Shown: piece after piece, positions 38,969-50,240 of the stretch
Numbering within the stretch: the stretch's first letter is position 1
Layout of the letters: every line of letters begins with the position of its first letter
Source: Sarcocystis neurona
Lineage: Eukaryota > Apicomplexa > Conoidasida > Eucoccidiorida > Sarcocystidae
Reading direction: 5' to 3'
Assembly (NCBI GenBank): GCA_000727475.1
Contig: KL647291.1
Span: 2,294,276-2,358,275 of the forward strand
DNA: 64,000 nucleotides
Translations under genes and position numbers: made by a program
Notes under the pieces: model-generated
What the model was told of the DNA's origin: nothing
What the model saw: the letters and a program-made list of their open reading frames with translations, nothing else
Databases searched by the model: none

Positions 38969-41900
38969 CTGACCACAAGTCAAGAAAGAGGCAAAGGAGA
39001 ATGCGCCGCACAAAACTTGCACGTACGTATATACATAACTATATGCATATGCATACATCCATCCATATATATATATATACAGACAGACACACACACATAC
39101 ACACGTATACGTATATACATGCCACACACACATACGAATCATACATGCATGCATATACATACTACCAGATTCATGCATACGTCTAGACACGTACACACAC
39201 ATACATATACGTATACACGCAACTTCAAAGGAATTGATACACATAGCGTTGGAGCCGCATCGTTTGCAAACTTTCAGCGTTGGGGCCGCATCGTTTGCAA
39301 ACTTTCTCCGGTATTGACTTAAACAGTGAAGGACGCGCAGCTGTTTCTGAGACGGTCTGCGTGATACACAGAGGAAAAGGGCCTGTCTGCTCAGTGCGGA
39401 AATATCAGGATGGAAAAGGAGAACAGAAAGGAACGTTGTATCCGCGAGGCACAGCACGCACACCCACACAGAAGCCGGTGCTAGAAAACATACGTGCTAC
39501 CCGCCGCACAAAGAAGTATGTAACACGAATATATATATATATATATAGATAAGTGACTATACGTATATGTTCAACAGTACATACGTACGTGTGTTTCTGT
39601 ACTTTTCGTACACACTTGCATATGTATATGTACATATATGTGTATATGTATATATATATGCGTATATGCGTATGAAGGCATATGTATATATATATATGTA
39701 TATGAGTACGTCTGCTGCTGTGTACGTGTAATTACGAGAATACGTAGTCCAAGTGTACACACACTTGGAACTGTGTGTACATTTATAAACATGTGTACAC
39801 ATAGATGCGCACACGAACATGTGTCCGCATAATGCGGAAGACAGCGAAGGCCCAGTTACTGAAGAGAGAATGCAGGAAATTTCAAAAACGGCACCGGTGC
39901 CGCTCCATTGCAGACATCTTCGCTCTCCGCAGCAAGCCGCACCGTCTTCCCTGTCCCGGCCCCACTCTCTCTCTCTGTCTTTCTGTCAAGGTATACATAT
40001 ATATATATATATATGTACATGTGCATATGTAGAATTACATGAAGCTTGCTGTAAGTATTGTATCTGCTGAGCGCGCCGTGAAACTGTGGCGCATAGACAC
40101 TGTAGGCTAGGGATCCAGTGCAACTGTGGTATGTGCATACATCGCCGCCGAGAGTCCAGTGCCACTGCAGTGTACAGACACCGTAGTAAAGAGAACGGCT
40201 GCGCAGTTGCCTTGTACGTTGCCAGCAGCATTAGCCGTCAAGGACGTGCAGTAATCTGATAGCGTCTGGAGGCTTCAAAATTTCAACTGACCAATCTAGA
40301 TTTCTCTCTTTCTACGTAAACGTTTCTTATCCTACTGACTTCTATCCTTCTACGGTGAAGTCTCTTATCCTCCTGACTTACCTATTTCTACATAGAAGTT
40401 TCTTATCTTAGTGACTTTTCTCCTACAAAAAATTTCCTTATCTTACTGAAATGCGGCCAAACCTCGTTCGGCGGCGTGACGAGCAGAATAAACAGATCTG
40501 TTAATTCTCCACTGCTGCTGCTGTTGCAGCGTTTTCCGCTGTTCGGTCAACTGCTTCGTTTCCGGCTCTGTTTCCGGCCACTGGTGCTGCTGCTGTTGCG
40601 ACAGATCTTCCACCACCACCTGCTGCTGCTGTTCTTGCAGCTGCGCTGGGTGCTGCAGCGGCCAAGTGGAGTGAGGCTGCTGCTGTCTCTTCAGCGCGGA
40701 GTTCTGCTGCTGCCGCTCATGGGCACCTGAGACCTGTTGCTGCTGCTGCCTTTCCACGGAAATCGGCGGCTTCAGTAATTCGACGACATGAGGCTGCTGC
40801 AGGGCAGCGTTGTAAGCTTCTTCCAAGCATGTGGCCGCATTGAAGAAGCTACAAAAAGAAGTTCAATAAAAACACACAGATCCACATGTATATACGTGCT
40901 TGCGTGTATTTACATTGGCTCCTCTGCATGCAGATACATTTATATGTACATATGTATGATCACTGTGACACACATATTCACACACCTGTACGTCAACGTG
41001 AAGCAATGACGATGTTTCGACGCGCATACATTTACAGCTAGAGAGAACAAGAAGCATACACTTGAGTATATCCAGACACGTATATATACAGAAAAAGAGG
41101 GAGACAGAGAGGAAAATATACATACATATATATATATATATATATGTATATGTATAGATAGATAGATAAATCGAGGTAGACAGAAAGAAGGAAGCGTATA
41201 CACATGTGGCATTACACAGGTATGCATACGTGTGCAGAACGACAACTCCTCCTACGTCAGAACGCAGTGCTTTATATTCCCATACAACACTCCCGCCTTA
41301 ACAGCGTGATCTGCATCAGGTATCTTCATTTGCATGCATTCACGTACACATATATACATATATATGTGTATGCATGCATACCCAGTATATTCAGAAGACA
41401 TATATGTACATATACATACGCATACATATATATATGTATATTTATGTACACATATGTACAGGTATCAACACAGAAACAAATTGGTGCTTGTTCTTCACTA
41501 CTAGATTGTTCTGGAACGCTTCACGTTTACAGATATATGTAAAAGATTGTTAATGGCGCTGCAGGTCTCGCCGCCGCCGCTGGTGCAGTTTCCGCACCTG
41601 CGGACATCCTGCTGCAGCTGCGCAGAGACGCGAATCTGCTGAACTGCCTTCAGCAAGAGGGCGCTGCGTGAATCAGAGGGAGCCTGCAAGCACACGCATT
41701 GCACAACAAAAATATGTCTTCTAGTTTCCAAAGAATTCTGTACATACACATATGTAAAAAAAAGAGACAAAAACATACATATATATATATATATGTATAT
41801 GTTTGGAAGAATGTCCCATACATACATAGATACACATATATGTATGGATAGATACAGAGAGAAAGAGGCAGAGCAAGATAAGAAGAGAGAAGGACAAAAT

Positions 41901-44900
41901 GTGAGAAATTCATTTCAGAAAAAGGAAAAACTTGTGCTTCGTGACCACACGTTTCAGTGAAAGCTGATTTTCTTTTCTGTCGAGTCCTGCTCTTCTCCAG
42001 AGAGACACACATACGAATCGATAACGAAGAAAAGAGTTTGGAATGCGAAAGAAGGGGTAGTTATACAAAACAGCTCTTACAAGTAAAGACGCCATACATT
42101 CATACATAACAACACACACAATATTTATATATATACATATATAGAGAGAGAGAGAGTAAACGCACGTATACACGTAGACAAATATACGTACATACACGCA
42201 ACTCTCTCTTCTTTGTATACGTACATACGCAACATATTTAGATATTATACCAATAATCCATATACATATATATACATATATATATATACGGGTATTTATA
42301 TGTGTACACGTATATGAACATACTTGCATCTACGGTTACATGCGTGCACGTGTACCTTTATCTATATATATTTGTATGTGCAGACAAATCAACATACGCA
42401 CGAATTCAGGGACTTATGCCTGCCCTTCTTTTACCAGTATATAGGGACCAAACCTACAAAAATGTGGTAACATACACACATATATATACGTATCCCTACG
42501 CAGAATATACACGCGCGTGCACACGCACGCACGTGCGCACGTCTCTGCGTGGTCCTCAAAATTTCCGCGTGAGCAGTGCGTCTTTCTACATGTTCCGCAC
42601 TTTTGCTGCTGCCTGCTGGTACGCCAAACGATACTGGGGTGTACATAAAGCGGCAGCAACGTCGTCGCCAGAGCTCCGGCAGAATTACGACTTCTTCTTG
42701 CTTCGCAAACGCTTACTTCCGCGGCATTATCCTGCGCGTCTTGACCGGTAGAGGCAGAGGGAGCCGCTTCTCTTGCTGCGGCTTTGTATTTATTATTTCG
42801 TAGAAGTGGCGCTCCCACATATCTGCGGAACAAGACGAAGGAGAAGAGAAACGACGACGTGGAAGCTTCAGCAGCGATACCGAAGAAGATGAACAAGCAC
42901 ATGCAGCAATACAGCTGCGCACCCGTCGCGGCAAAGGCACCTGCGCGGCAGTAACGATAAGGAAAGAGAGAGATATGTCAGTTTTGTAGCAGAAGCAACC
43001 CGGGCCAGGCAACAGCAGCACTGAAGCAGGAGCAGCAGCAGCAGAGGGTCGATGCGAAGAAGCAGCAGTAGCGGTAGTGGGGCGACAGCAGCAGCAGCAT
43101 TTGAAGACAGAGCAGCATAGTAGAGAAACAGCAACAGCAGCAGTAAAAGGAAAGAAGCAGCAGCAGAGCACACTGACAGCAACAGCAGCAGCGAACAGAC
43201 AAACGCAGCAACGATAGCAATATAGCGAGGGGACGACGCCGCATCAGAAGCAAGCGTCAACCGGCAGACGGGGGCCCTACGTCGCAACAGCAGCTGAAAC
43301 ATCCCGGTGTAGTGAGGAGGAGGAGGAAGCGGCAGGAAAAGGACAGAAGACGCAAGCGCAGCAAGAAAAAGCAGCACCCGCGCCGTAGGAGAAAGTGAGG
43401 TTAGCACTTTCAACACACTCCTTTCCTGCCTGCAGGTGGGAGTCGACAAGCTACATCAAGAGAAATTCCCTCCGGGACGGAAAAAAAGCACATATATATA
43501 TACATATATGTATATATAGTAGGCGAAGACTACGTACTTATGTAGAGGAAGAAACTGTGGGAGAAAGATACACTGAATGCATATACATAAGTGTATATAG
43601 GTCTACGTAGGGTGGTACGTAGCGCGCTTGATGTTGTTACCTATACACGCATATATACACATATACACATATACATATGTACACATAGGCACATCTGTTT
43701 GGACATATACCATATATATATATATACATATTGTGTACGCCTGTGTATCGCAAGACGTAGCGCCCTCGATATTTATCTGCCTACCTACTTATCTATATGT
43801 GTAGATATGTATACACACACACACATGCTAACAGTTATAAATATATATATATATATATATAGATAGACAGATAAAAAGATACATAGAATGATAGATATAC
43901 CTGTTTGAACATATATGTTTATACACGTGTATATATATCTAGTTATGGCAGTACGTAGTGCGCTTTCCACCCATGATGCATCCTGAGTCTTGGTAAACTC
44001 TGTGGTGCTGTTTCATATATAAATACGTGCATGTGTGCGGCTGTCTCTCTGTTTTTCTCTTCCTCTCTCTGTATGAAATAAGCGATATACTCCCCAACAT
44101 GAAAATATTAAAATTGCCCTCACCGTACCGACTCACGCATGGAACAGCGTGGCCGGCAGGTGCTTCGCAACACAGAGACATGCACACGTGAAGGACTTCC
44201 AAACGCACCTGTTTCCTGCACGTGCCTACATATATACACATATACATATACATATATATATATATGTATACACCCGCATACACCTGTGTCTACATGTATC
44301 TATCTCCATGTGTACCTGTATACATATCTACATACACATCTATATATATATATATATACATGTACACTCACATGCACATACGTATATGTGTACACATATA
44401 CGATTAAGTAAATATTTGTAGACACGCATGTATTTCGTAAGGAAAAGACGTAGCGTCTGTACGCTGTCGAGCAAACGTTCTGAAGTTCACCCGATAATTG
44501 TACATACAAACACGAAGGTGCAAAACACACACATACATACATATATATAAATGCGCAGCACGGAGAACATCAGCCAATATATATCTTATCCCTGTCTATC
44601 CAGCTCTACCCACGCACCAATGCAGTTTCCAAGGAAGCCCTTACGAGTTGAATACGTTGTACTCTTTCTCTCTGTCTCTATCTCTCTGTTCCCTCTCTCT
44701 TCCCGGCTCTCTTTGCCTCTCCGTCTTTCTTTTTCTCTCGTTGCCCCTGTCTCTCTTTCTGCAACCACAGGGATGGGAAGCTTACTGGTTTGTATGCAAA
44801 GTTGGAGTAGCAGGTGCCAGCAGCGCACCGACGAAGAAGGAGAACGTTCGCGGGGAAAGAGAAAAACCGGCCTCTTGCATGTATCTATACACGTGCAGAG

Positions 44901-47900
44901 CTGCCGCTGCCGCTTCTGCTGCGGCTGCTTCGGTTGCTGCTGTTTCGGTTGCTGCTGCTTGCGTTGCTGCTGCTTCGGTTGTTGCTGTCTCTGGTGCTGC
45001 TGCTTCTGTTGCTGCCGCTTCTGCTGCGGCTGCTTCTGCTGCTGCTGCGGCTGCTGCTTTTGTTGTTGCTGGGTTTTCTGTTGTTGCTGGACCTGTGGCG
45101 GTTCTTTGCAGCGCGGCCGTGTCTGTTGCTGCCGTTTCTGCTGCGGCTGCTGCAGTGGGGGCAGCCACGCTTGGTGCTGTTCTTCGTTTTCTCCCTGCTC
45201 CTGCTGCAGTTTCTTCTTCTTCTCCCTGCTGCTGCTGGTCTCTCCCCCGGCGACGCGCGATTTCCTTCTCTTTTTTCTCTCTCTTCATCTCCGCACCTCT
45301 GCAGAGCCAATCCTTGTCCGCCAACGAGTGTCTCCCTTCCGTCCCGCTATCTTCAAAACTCTTTCCTTCTCTAGTAGTGTCGAGTCCGAGAGGAGGAAGC
45401 CTAGCAAAACTTACATTATTTTCCTCTTTAGGAATGGTACTGTTGCTGTGGTCAAGATTTCCCGAGCTCTCCGCAGTATTATCAAGAGAGATCTCTGAAT
45501 AGATATCACTATTACTCTTCCTGCAACTGCCAGGAGAACCTGAGCAGTGCTTTATCTTCTCCCCAGAGATCCTGCCACTATTGCTGACTTGTTTATCTAT
45601 CTGACTCTCGCCAGGACAAAGTACGGGCTGAGCCCCCGTCCTCCTGTTGTTGCTGCTGCTGCTGCCGCAGTTTCTGCCGGTGATGCAGCTGCGAGTGTCC
45701 CTGCCAAAAGCACGAGCCGCATGAAAGGCAAGCAGCAGCAGAAGGCACAGCAGTACGTTGCAAAGACGTGCACTGGCTACTGCACCTCCGGAGAACATCG
45801 CAGCAAATGCGTGCAACAGCAGAAGCTGCAGCCGCTGCTGTTGCTGCTGCTTCGGTTCGGACACGGTACCGCAGTCCCCTGTCGTCGTGCCAGGCCCCGC
45901 AGCAGTAGCAGCAGCCTCCGCAGCAGCAGCAGGAGGCGAAGAAGAAAGAGAAGACAGAGAAAATCGCGGAAGAGAAGAAGGAGAAGGAATAACGACAAAA
46001 CGTAACAGAGCAGTCCACGTCGCAACGGTTGGGTAAATTCTCTGTTGCTGAAGGCAGCAGAAGACCTGCGCCGCTGCTGCGACGTTTCTCTTTTTAGAAA
46101 GCAGATGTATCAGAGAAGTATACACGTACACGTTTGGCTGAACACCTTCTCGGTCCTGCAGAAACGGCAGCAGCAGCACCAGTCACAGCAGCAGCAGCAG
46201 GCGCAACAGCAGCGGCAGACGAAGCATCCCAAATGGTACACACGAGCCCACCGAAACACACCCGCTACATATTGTTTTCTCATTAGCCTCAGCATCTATA
46301 TGTGTCTCTCTCCTTCACTCTCTCTCTGTGTGGATACATGTACATATATATATATACATATATGTGTAACCCTCAGCAGCCTAAATATTAACACACGTCT
46401 CTCTACTACTCAGTCTCCCTCTCTGCATCTCTCTCCTCTTTCTCTCCTTCTCCACATACATATATATATATATATATATCTCAGTACATTCAGTTTCCAT
46501 GTATATCTCTCCCTCTCTGTCTGTTTATCTCCCTCTATATATACATATATGTATATGTGTATCCATCAGCACCCTCAGCTTGCATATATCTCTCTCTTTC
46601 TCTGTGTGTGTCTATCTGTGTCTCTCTCTCTGTCTATATATATATATATATATACGTAGATCCGTCAGTACCCCCAGTTTACATGTATGCGTCTCTGGTC
46701 CTGTACAGATAGATGCATATACATATATATATGTATCTCTCTGTCTCTCTCTCTCTATATATATATATATACGTAGATCCGTCAGTATCCCCAGTTTACA
46801 TGTATGCGTCTCTCGTCCTGTACAGATAGATACATACACATATATATATGCATATGTATATGTATGTATCTATCGGTACGTACGTACGTGTATATCCTGC
46901 AGTAGCCCTGGTTTATACATATGTCCCTCTCTTTCTCTCTGTATCTATATATATATATATATATATCTATCTGTATATATGTATGTGTATATCCGTCAGT
47001 ACCCCCGGTTTACATGTATGTCTCTCTCGTTCTCTCTATCTCTCTCTCTATCTATCTATATATATATATANNNNNNNNNNNNNNNNNNNNNNNNNNNNNN
47101 NNNNNNNNNNNNNNNNNNNNNNNNNNNNNNNNNNNNNNNNNNNNNNNNNNNNNNNNNNNNNNNNNNNNNNNNNNNNNNNNNNNNNNNNNNNNNNNNNNNN
47201 NNNNNNNNNNNNNNNNNNNNNNNNNNNNNNNNNNNNNNNNNNNNNNNNNNNNNNNNNNNNNNNNNNNNNNNNNNNNNNNNNNNNNNNNNNNNNNNNNNNN
47301 NNNNNNNNNNNNNNNNNNNNNNNNNNNNNNNNNNNNNNNNNNNNNNNNNNNNNNNNNNNNNNNNNNNNNNNNNNNNNNNNNNNNNNNNNNNNNNNNNNNN
47401 NNNNNNNNNNNNNNNNNNTCTATATATATATATATATATCTATCTGTATATATGTATGTGTATATCCGTCAGTACCCCCGGTTTACATGTATGTCTCTCT
47501 CGTTCTCTCTATCTCTCTCTCTATCTATCTATATATATATATATCCCTCAGTACCCTCAATTTACATATATGTCCCTTCCTTCTTTTATCTCTCTCTATA
47601 CATATCCCTAAGCCTGTTTCCGTCTCTCTCTGTATGTATTCATTCGTATGAAGGTCTCCCTCTCTCTGTGTATATGTTTTCATCGATATATTGACGCATA
47701 AGTCTACATAAAAACATGTGCGCGTACACGTATAGGCAATCTGCTACTTGCAGAGATATATGAATGTTTGTCAAAACATACACACATGCATGCAGATACA
47801 TCCATGAGCACATATAAAAGGTATACACACACATATGGGTATATGCATATATACAGGTATACGGAGAAAGACGAAGAGGATGAATACGAAGGCTGCTTGA

Positions 47901-48886
47901 AAGTTAACCAGAAGCTACTACCGCACTCGCAGCACTGCAGAAGTACTTGTCAAATCTGAAGCGCACCGCTACGCACAGACACATATACGTATATACACGT
48001 ATATATACATATTTTTATTATCTACACATATCCTTCTGCACTTGGATGTGGCTCTCTGTCCTCTGTACACACGTGTCCGTACAATATATACATATATATG
48101 CTCCACAACATGCATATATATATATATGTAAACTAATATGTGTAGAAACTCTTCTGTGTACACACGCGTATGTATTGAAATTGACGCATACTGAGACACG
48201 TGTCCCCCTTATGTATGCGTACTTTTTTTTCTCGATCTAGAACGTCGTATACACATATAAAGGTGAATATATATATATATGACTGTCTGGTGAGAAGTGG
48301 TCAGGTAGGTACTCCTCTCTTTTTAAATGCGGGTACACATACATAGATATATATGTGCGTGTATACCGAGATACGATCACGTAGATATCTCTCTCTTTCC
48401 AAATATAGAAACACATATATATATATATATGTCTGCTGAGAAACTATCACGTATATCTCTTTCCAAATGCAGAAACATGTTTTCGTTGCTATCTCTGCCG
48501 TTCCACAGCAGAAGGTGCATAAGTCGTTCTAAAATAGCTGTATTTAACTCGTTTCTGTCTTCCGCCTTTTTTTGTTTTCTCTCTTTTTCTCTTTTCTCGC
48601 TCTCTCCAATTTTCTGTCCTCCTTCGTTTCTCTTCTTCTCAGAGCCCGTGGTGCAGCACACGCCTCGCACCATATCTTCGAGAATTTGCAGAGCTGCTGA
48701 GACGTCACCCCTGCGATTGGCTGCTTGCATGCAGATTGCGTAGGTGCGCTCGTTTTTCCGCAAGCCAGCAGCCTGCAACCGCTGCAAATAAAGTTCAAAT
48801 GTGTGCATATCTCCCTGCCGCAGAGCGCCTTTCATCAACGTGTGGAACGTTTGCAGATCTCCCGGGATATGTAGCTCCTCCTGCAT
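37837..48886 (-). CDS. large PPR protein, C-terminal 1108 residues (6 exons)
   Basis: Minus-strand exons 48886-48671, 46155-44786, 42822-42717, 41683-41531, 40796-40447 and 38968-37837 join with GT...AG junctions and consistent phases to 1108 residues plus stop. Three consecutive motifs of exactly 35 residues begin PGDLQTFHTLM, RKNERTYAICM and QPNVYVYTSLI. They have the helix-turn-helix pattern of pentatricopeptide repeats, which bind RNA one base per motif. A fourth motif begins YPTVATWTALL. Another fragment, LHVYRYMQEAGFSL, lies after about 400 low-complexity residues. The C-terminus is Q/E/A-rich coiled-coil-like sequence. In apicomplexans PPR proteins act on mitochondrial or apicoplast transcripts; the target here is unknown. 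The gene continues upstream (to the right on the map). No nuclease (NYN) motif was seen, so PRORP is unlikely. Confidence 0.82.
39246..39307. repeat. 31-bp tandem duplication in PPR last intron
   Basis: The word GCCGCATCGTTTGCAAACTT occurs twice with period 31 (starts at about 39246 and 39277). One G/A difference precedes it. It is isolated, within the minus-strand intron 38969-40446. Confidence 0.9.
40310..40446 (-). repeat. 35-38-bp repeat array at a 5' splice site
   Basis: On the plus strand CTTATCCTACTGACTT (40326), CTTATCCTCCTGACTT (40364), CTTATCTTAGTGACTT (40402) and CTTATCTTACTGAA (40437) recur with T-rich spacers. Read on the minus (sense) strand, the outermost copy contains the donor CA/GTAAGATAAG of the last intron. 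The other copies are degenerate versions of that same donor region. Confidence 0.85.
40447..40796 (-). CDS. PPR protein exon: Q-rich
   Basis: It starts QPHVVELLKPPISVERQQQQ after a strong CCCTGCAG acceptor. It is dominated by glutamine runs from sense-strand CAG and ends AERGLAAF plus two bases at donor GTAAGA. An upstream extension in the same frame (AATCLEEAYNAAL) exists but would need a different phase from the preceding exon. Confidence 0.68.
41531..41683 (-). CDS. PPR protein exon with CxxC
   Basis: It reads APSDSRSALLLKAVQQIRVS and continues with a helix, then RRCGNCTSGGGETC and NNLLHIS. It is 51 codons, phase 0 at both ends. The acceptor is CTTGCAG and the donor GTAAAC. The CGNC plus a later Cys could bind a metal, but there is no second CxxC nearby. 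Confidence 0.7.
42717..42822 (-). CDS. PPR protein small exon (35 codons)
   Basis: It completes a Gln codon from the previous exon and reads YVGAPLLRNNKYKAAAREAA up to QDNAAE. The acceptor is TTCCGCAG and the donor GTAAGC. Its support is phase agreement on both sides plus good splice sites; the text itself is not diagnostic. Confidence 0.65.
42970..43200 (-). repeat. CTG (sense) tract in PPR intron
   Basis: The plus strand shows AGCAGCAGCAG units, so the gene's sense strand carries CTG. It lies in the intron 42823-44785. Leucine-rich minus frames here are open but have no phase partner. Confidence 0.8.
44786..46155 (-). CDS. PPR protein exon: motifs 3-4 with large low-complexity insert
   Basis: It opens DREGVQPNVYVYTSLIHLL, giving a full motif to the end of QQQRI, then YPTVATWTALLRF. 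A continuous frame then runs through P/S/A-rich, leucine-rich (LCNVLLCLLLLLAFHAARAF), acidic/serine-rich and (A/E/T)n blocks. It ends with ALHVYRYMQEAGFSLSPRTF, again PPR-like. The acceptor is TTCTGCAG and the donor GTAAGC, ending in phase 2. A further intron inside the first part (about 46000-45700, where the sense strand is CTG-rich) is possible but not needed to keep the frame. Confidence 0.78.
44895..45240 (-). repeat. CAG (sense) tract coding A/E/T/Q-rich insert
   Basis: The plus strand shows CTGCTG; the sense strand carries CAG read as GCA (Ala) with GAA and ACA neighbours. The encoded pattern is AAAEAAATEAAAPETATTEA. It lies in a PPR exon immediately before LHVYRYMQEAGF. Confidence 0.85.
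46480..47570. repeat. about 100-120-bp minisatellite in PPR intron
   Basis: The word ATCCGTCAGTACCCCCAGTT or a close variant recurs at about 46562, 46657, 46774, 46894, 46990, 47464 and 47544. Copies are separated by CTCTCTCT and TATATATA runs. The array is interrupted by a run of N. Confidence 0.9.
47071..47418. other. assembly gap (348 N)
   Basis: A run of unknown bases lies inside the minisatellite. About 120 bases before the gap and the bases after it read the same (TCCGTCAGTACCCCCGGTTT with the same flanks). The gap edges may therefore be the same repeat copy placed twice, and the true length is unknown. Confidence 0.98.
48671..48886 (-). CDS. PPR protein exon: motifs 1-2
   Basis: It reads MQEELHIPGDLQTFHTLMKG through to VSAALQILEDM, 72 codons, phase 0. 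The acceptor is GTTGGCAG and the donor GTGCGA. The 35-residue motif that begins RKNERTYAICM is completed only by the next exon (DREGV), which fixes this junction. An alternative acceptor six bases further in would shorten it by two residues. Confidence 0.88.
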
Positions 48887-49019
48887 CTGCCAACCCGAGA
48901 GAAAAATCCAGAACAGCAGCACCCGCGGCGGCACGTAAAAGGCCGCCATTTGACAGAGGGGACACCAGCAGCAGCAGAAGAGCACCACTGCCGAGAGAGA
49001 CGCGTCACCATCACCAGTG

Positions 49020-49560
49020 AGTAGCAGCAGCAGCACCAGCAGCAGTGAGGCATCAGCAGCGTTCAACAGCAGCAGCAAGAGAAGGCCAGCAGCAGCAGCA
49101 GTGGGGGACCAGCTGCAGCAGCAGGAGGAGAGGACGAGGAGCAGGGGGCGGCAGCAGAAGCGAGAAGAGGAGCAACAGGAGCAAGAGTCGTGCTGCAGTC
49201 CTAGCAGCAGCCACAGCGACACAGGGGCAGCAGGGGCAGGAGAAGCAGCGACAGCCAGAGCGGCTCAGGCCAGCGAGAGCGGCGGCAGCTGCGGGAAGCG
49301 GACGACCAGCGGCAAAAAGCCCCTCACGGCGGCAACAGGAAAAACAGCAGGAACAGATGCGAATCAGCAGCGGCAGCTACAAGACGGCGACAGCAGTAGC
49401 CGCCATCAGGGCAGCAGGCAATGAGCCGCAGCGGATCAGCAGCAGCAGCAGATGAAGCAGCAGCAGCGGCAATACGACAGCAGCACCGCAGCAGCAGCAA
49501 CAACCGCAGCAAAAGCAGAAACGACAGGAAAAGCAGCAGAGGTAGAAGCGGGGAGCAGTG
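49020..49560 (-). repeat. CTG (sense) tract upstream of PPR motif exons
   Basis: The plus strand is dominated by AGCAGCAGCAG with GGA and AGA interruptions, giving CTG on the gene's sense strand. By the exon/intron rule seen elsewhere it is probably intron between the large upstream exon and the exon ending at 48671. Confidence 0.7.
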
Positions 49561-50179
49561 GTGGCGACAAGCTCTGGAGCAGCAGAAAATTTGCAATTCT
49601 TCACGCCGTGAGGTCGTCCCTAAATCAGCAAGCAAAGCTCCTGGGGACTGCTGCCACCGAAGCCTCACGGAACCGGCGGTCAACGGGTAGACGCGAGTCA
49701 AACGAAGTATGTGGATGTGGGTTAGATATTGATAGAGAGACAGGGGACAAAAGGAGAGAAAGAAGAAAGATATACATGCATACACACGTAGCGACACAGG
49801 GAAGGAGAGAGAGGAAAACAGGCCCATATACGTAGACAAATACACACACATATCCATGCACGTGTCTGTGGAGTGTGTGTACAGCCGGATACACAAGTAG
49901 TCGACAAACAGATAGAAAAAGTCAAAAATACTGAAAATTGCGGGTGCATATGTACATAGAACGTGCGCCCGTACCAATGGAAATATACGTATAAATATAT
50001 TTAGGGACGTATATATATATATATATATGTATATGTACATGTATATAGTGTAGAGAGGCGTATACGCGTATACATATATTTGTACGTAGAGACACAAATC
50101 AAGCATTCACCAGCCCATATATATGTATACATATATGTATAGGGATATGTTTAGCTTGGCACATATATATGTATATGCG

Positions 50180-50210
<31 letters not shown>

Positions 50211-50240
50211 TTGTATGTTCTAGGAAGACAAAATATCTAC

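Noticed and set aside
44498..45502. Plus-strand frames of 334 and 315 codons rich in Ala, Cys and Val
   Set aside because: They are antisense to the PPR exon that ends ALHVYRYMQEAGF. Their repeats mirror the A/E/T tract.
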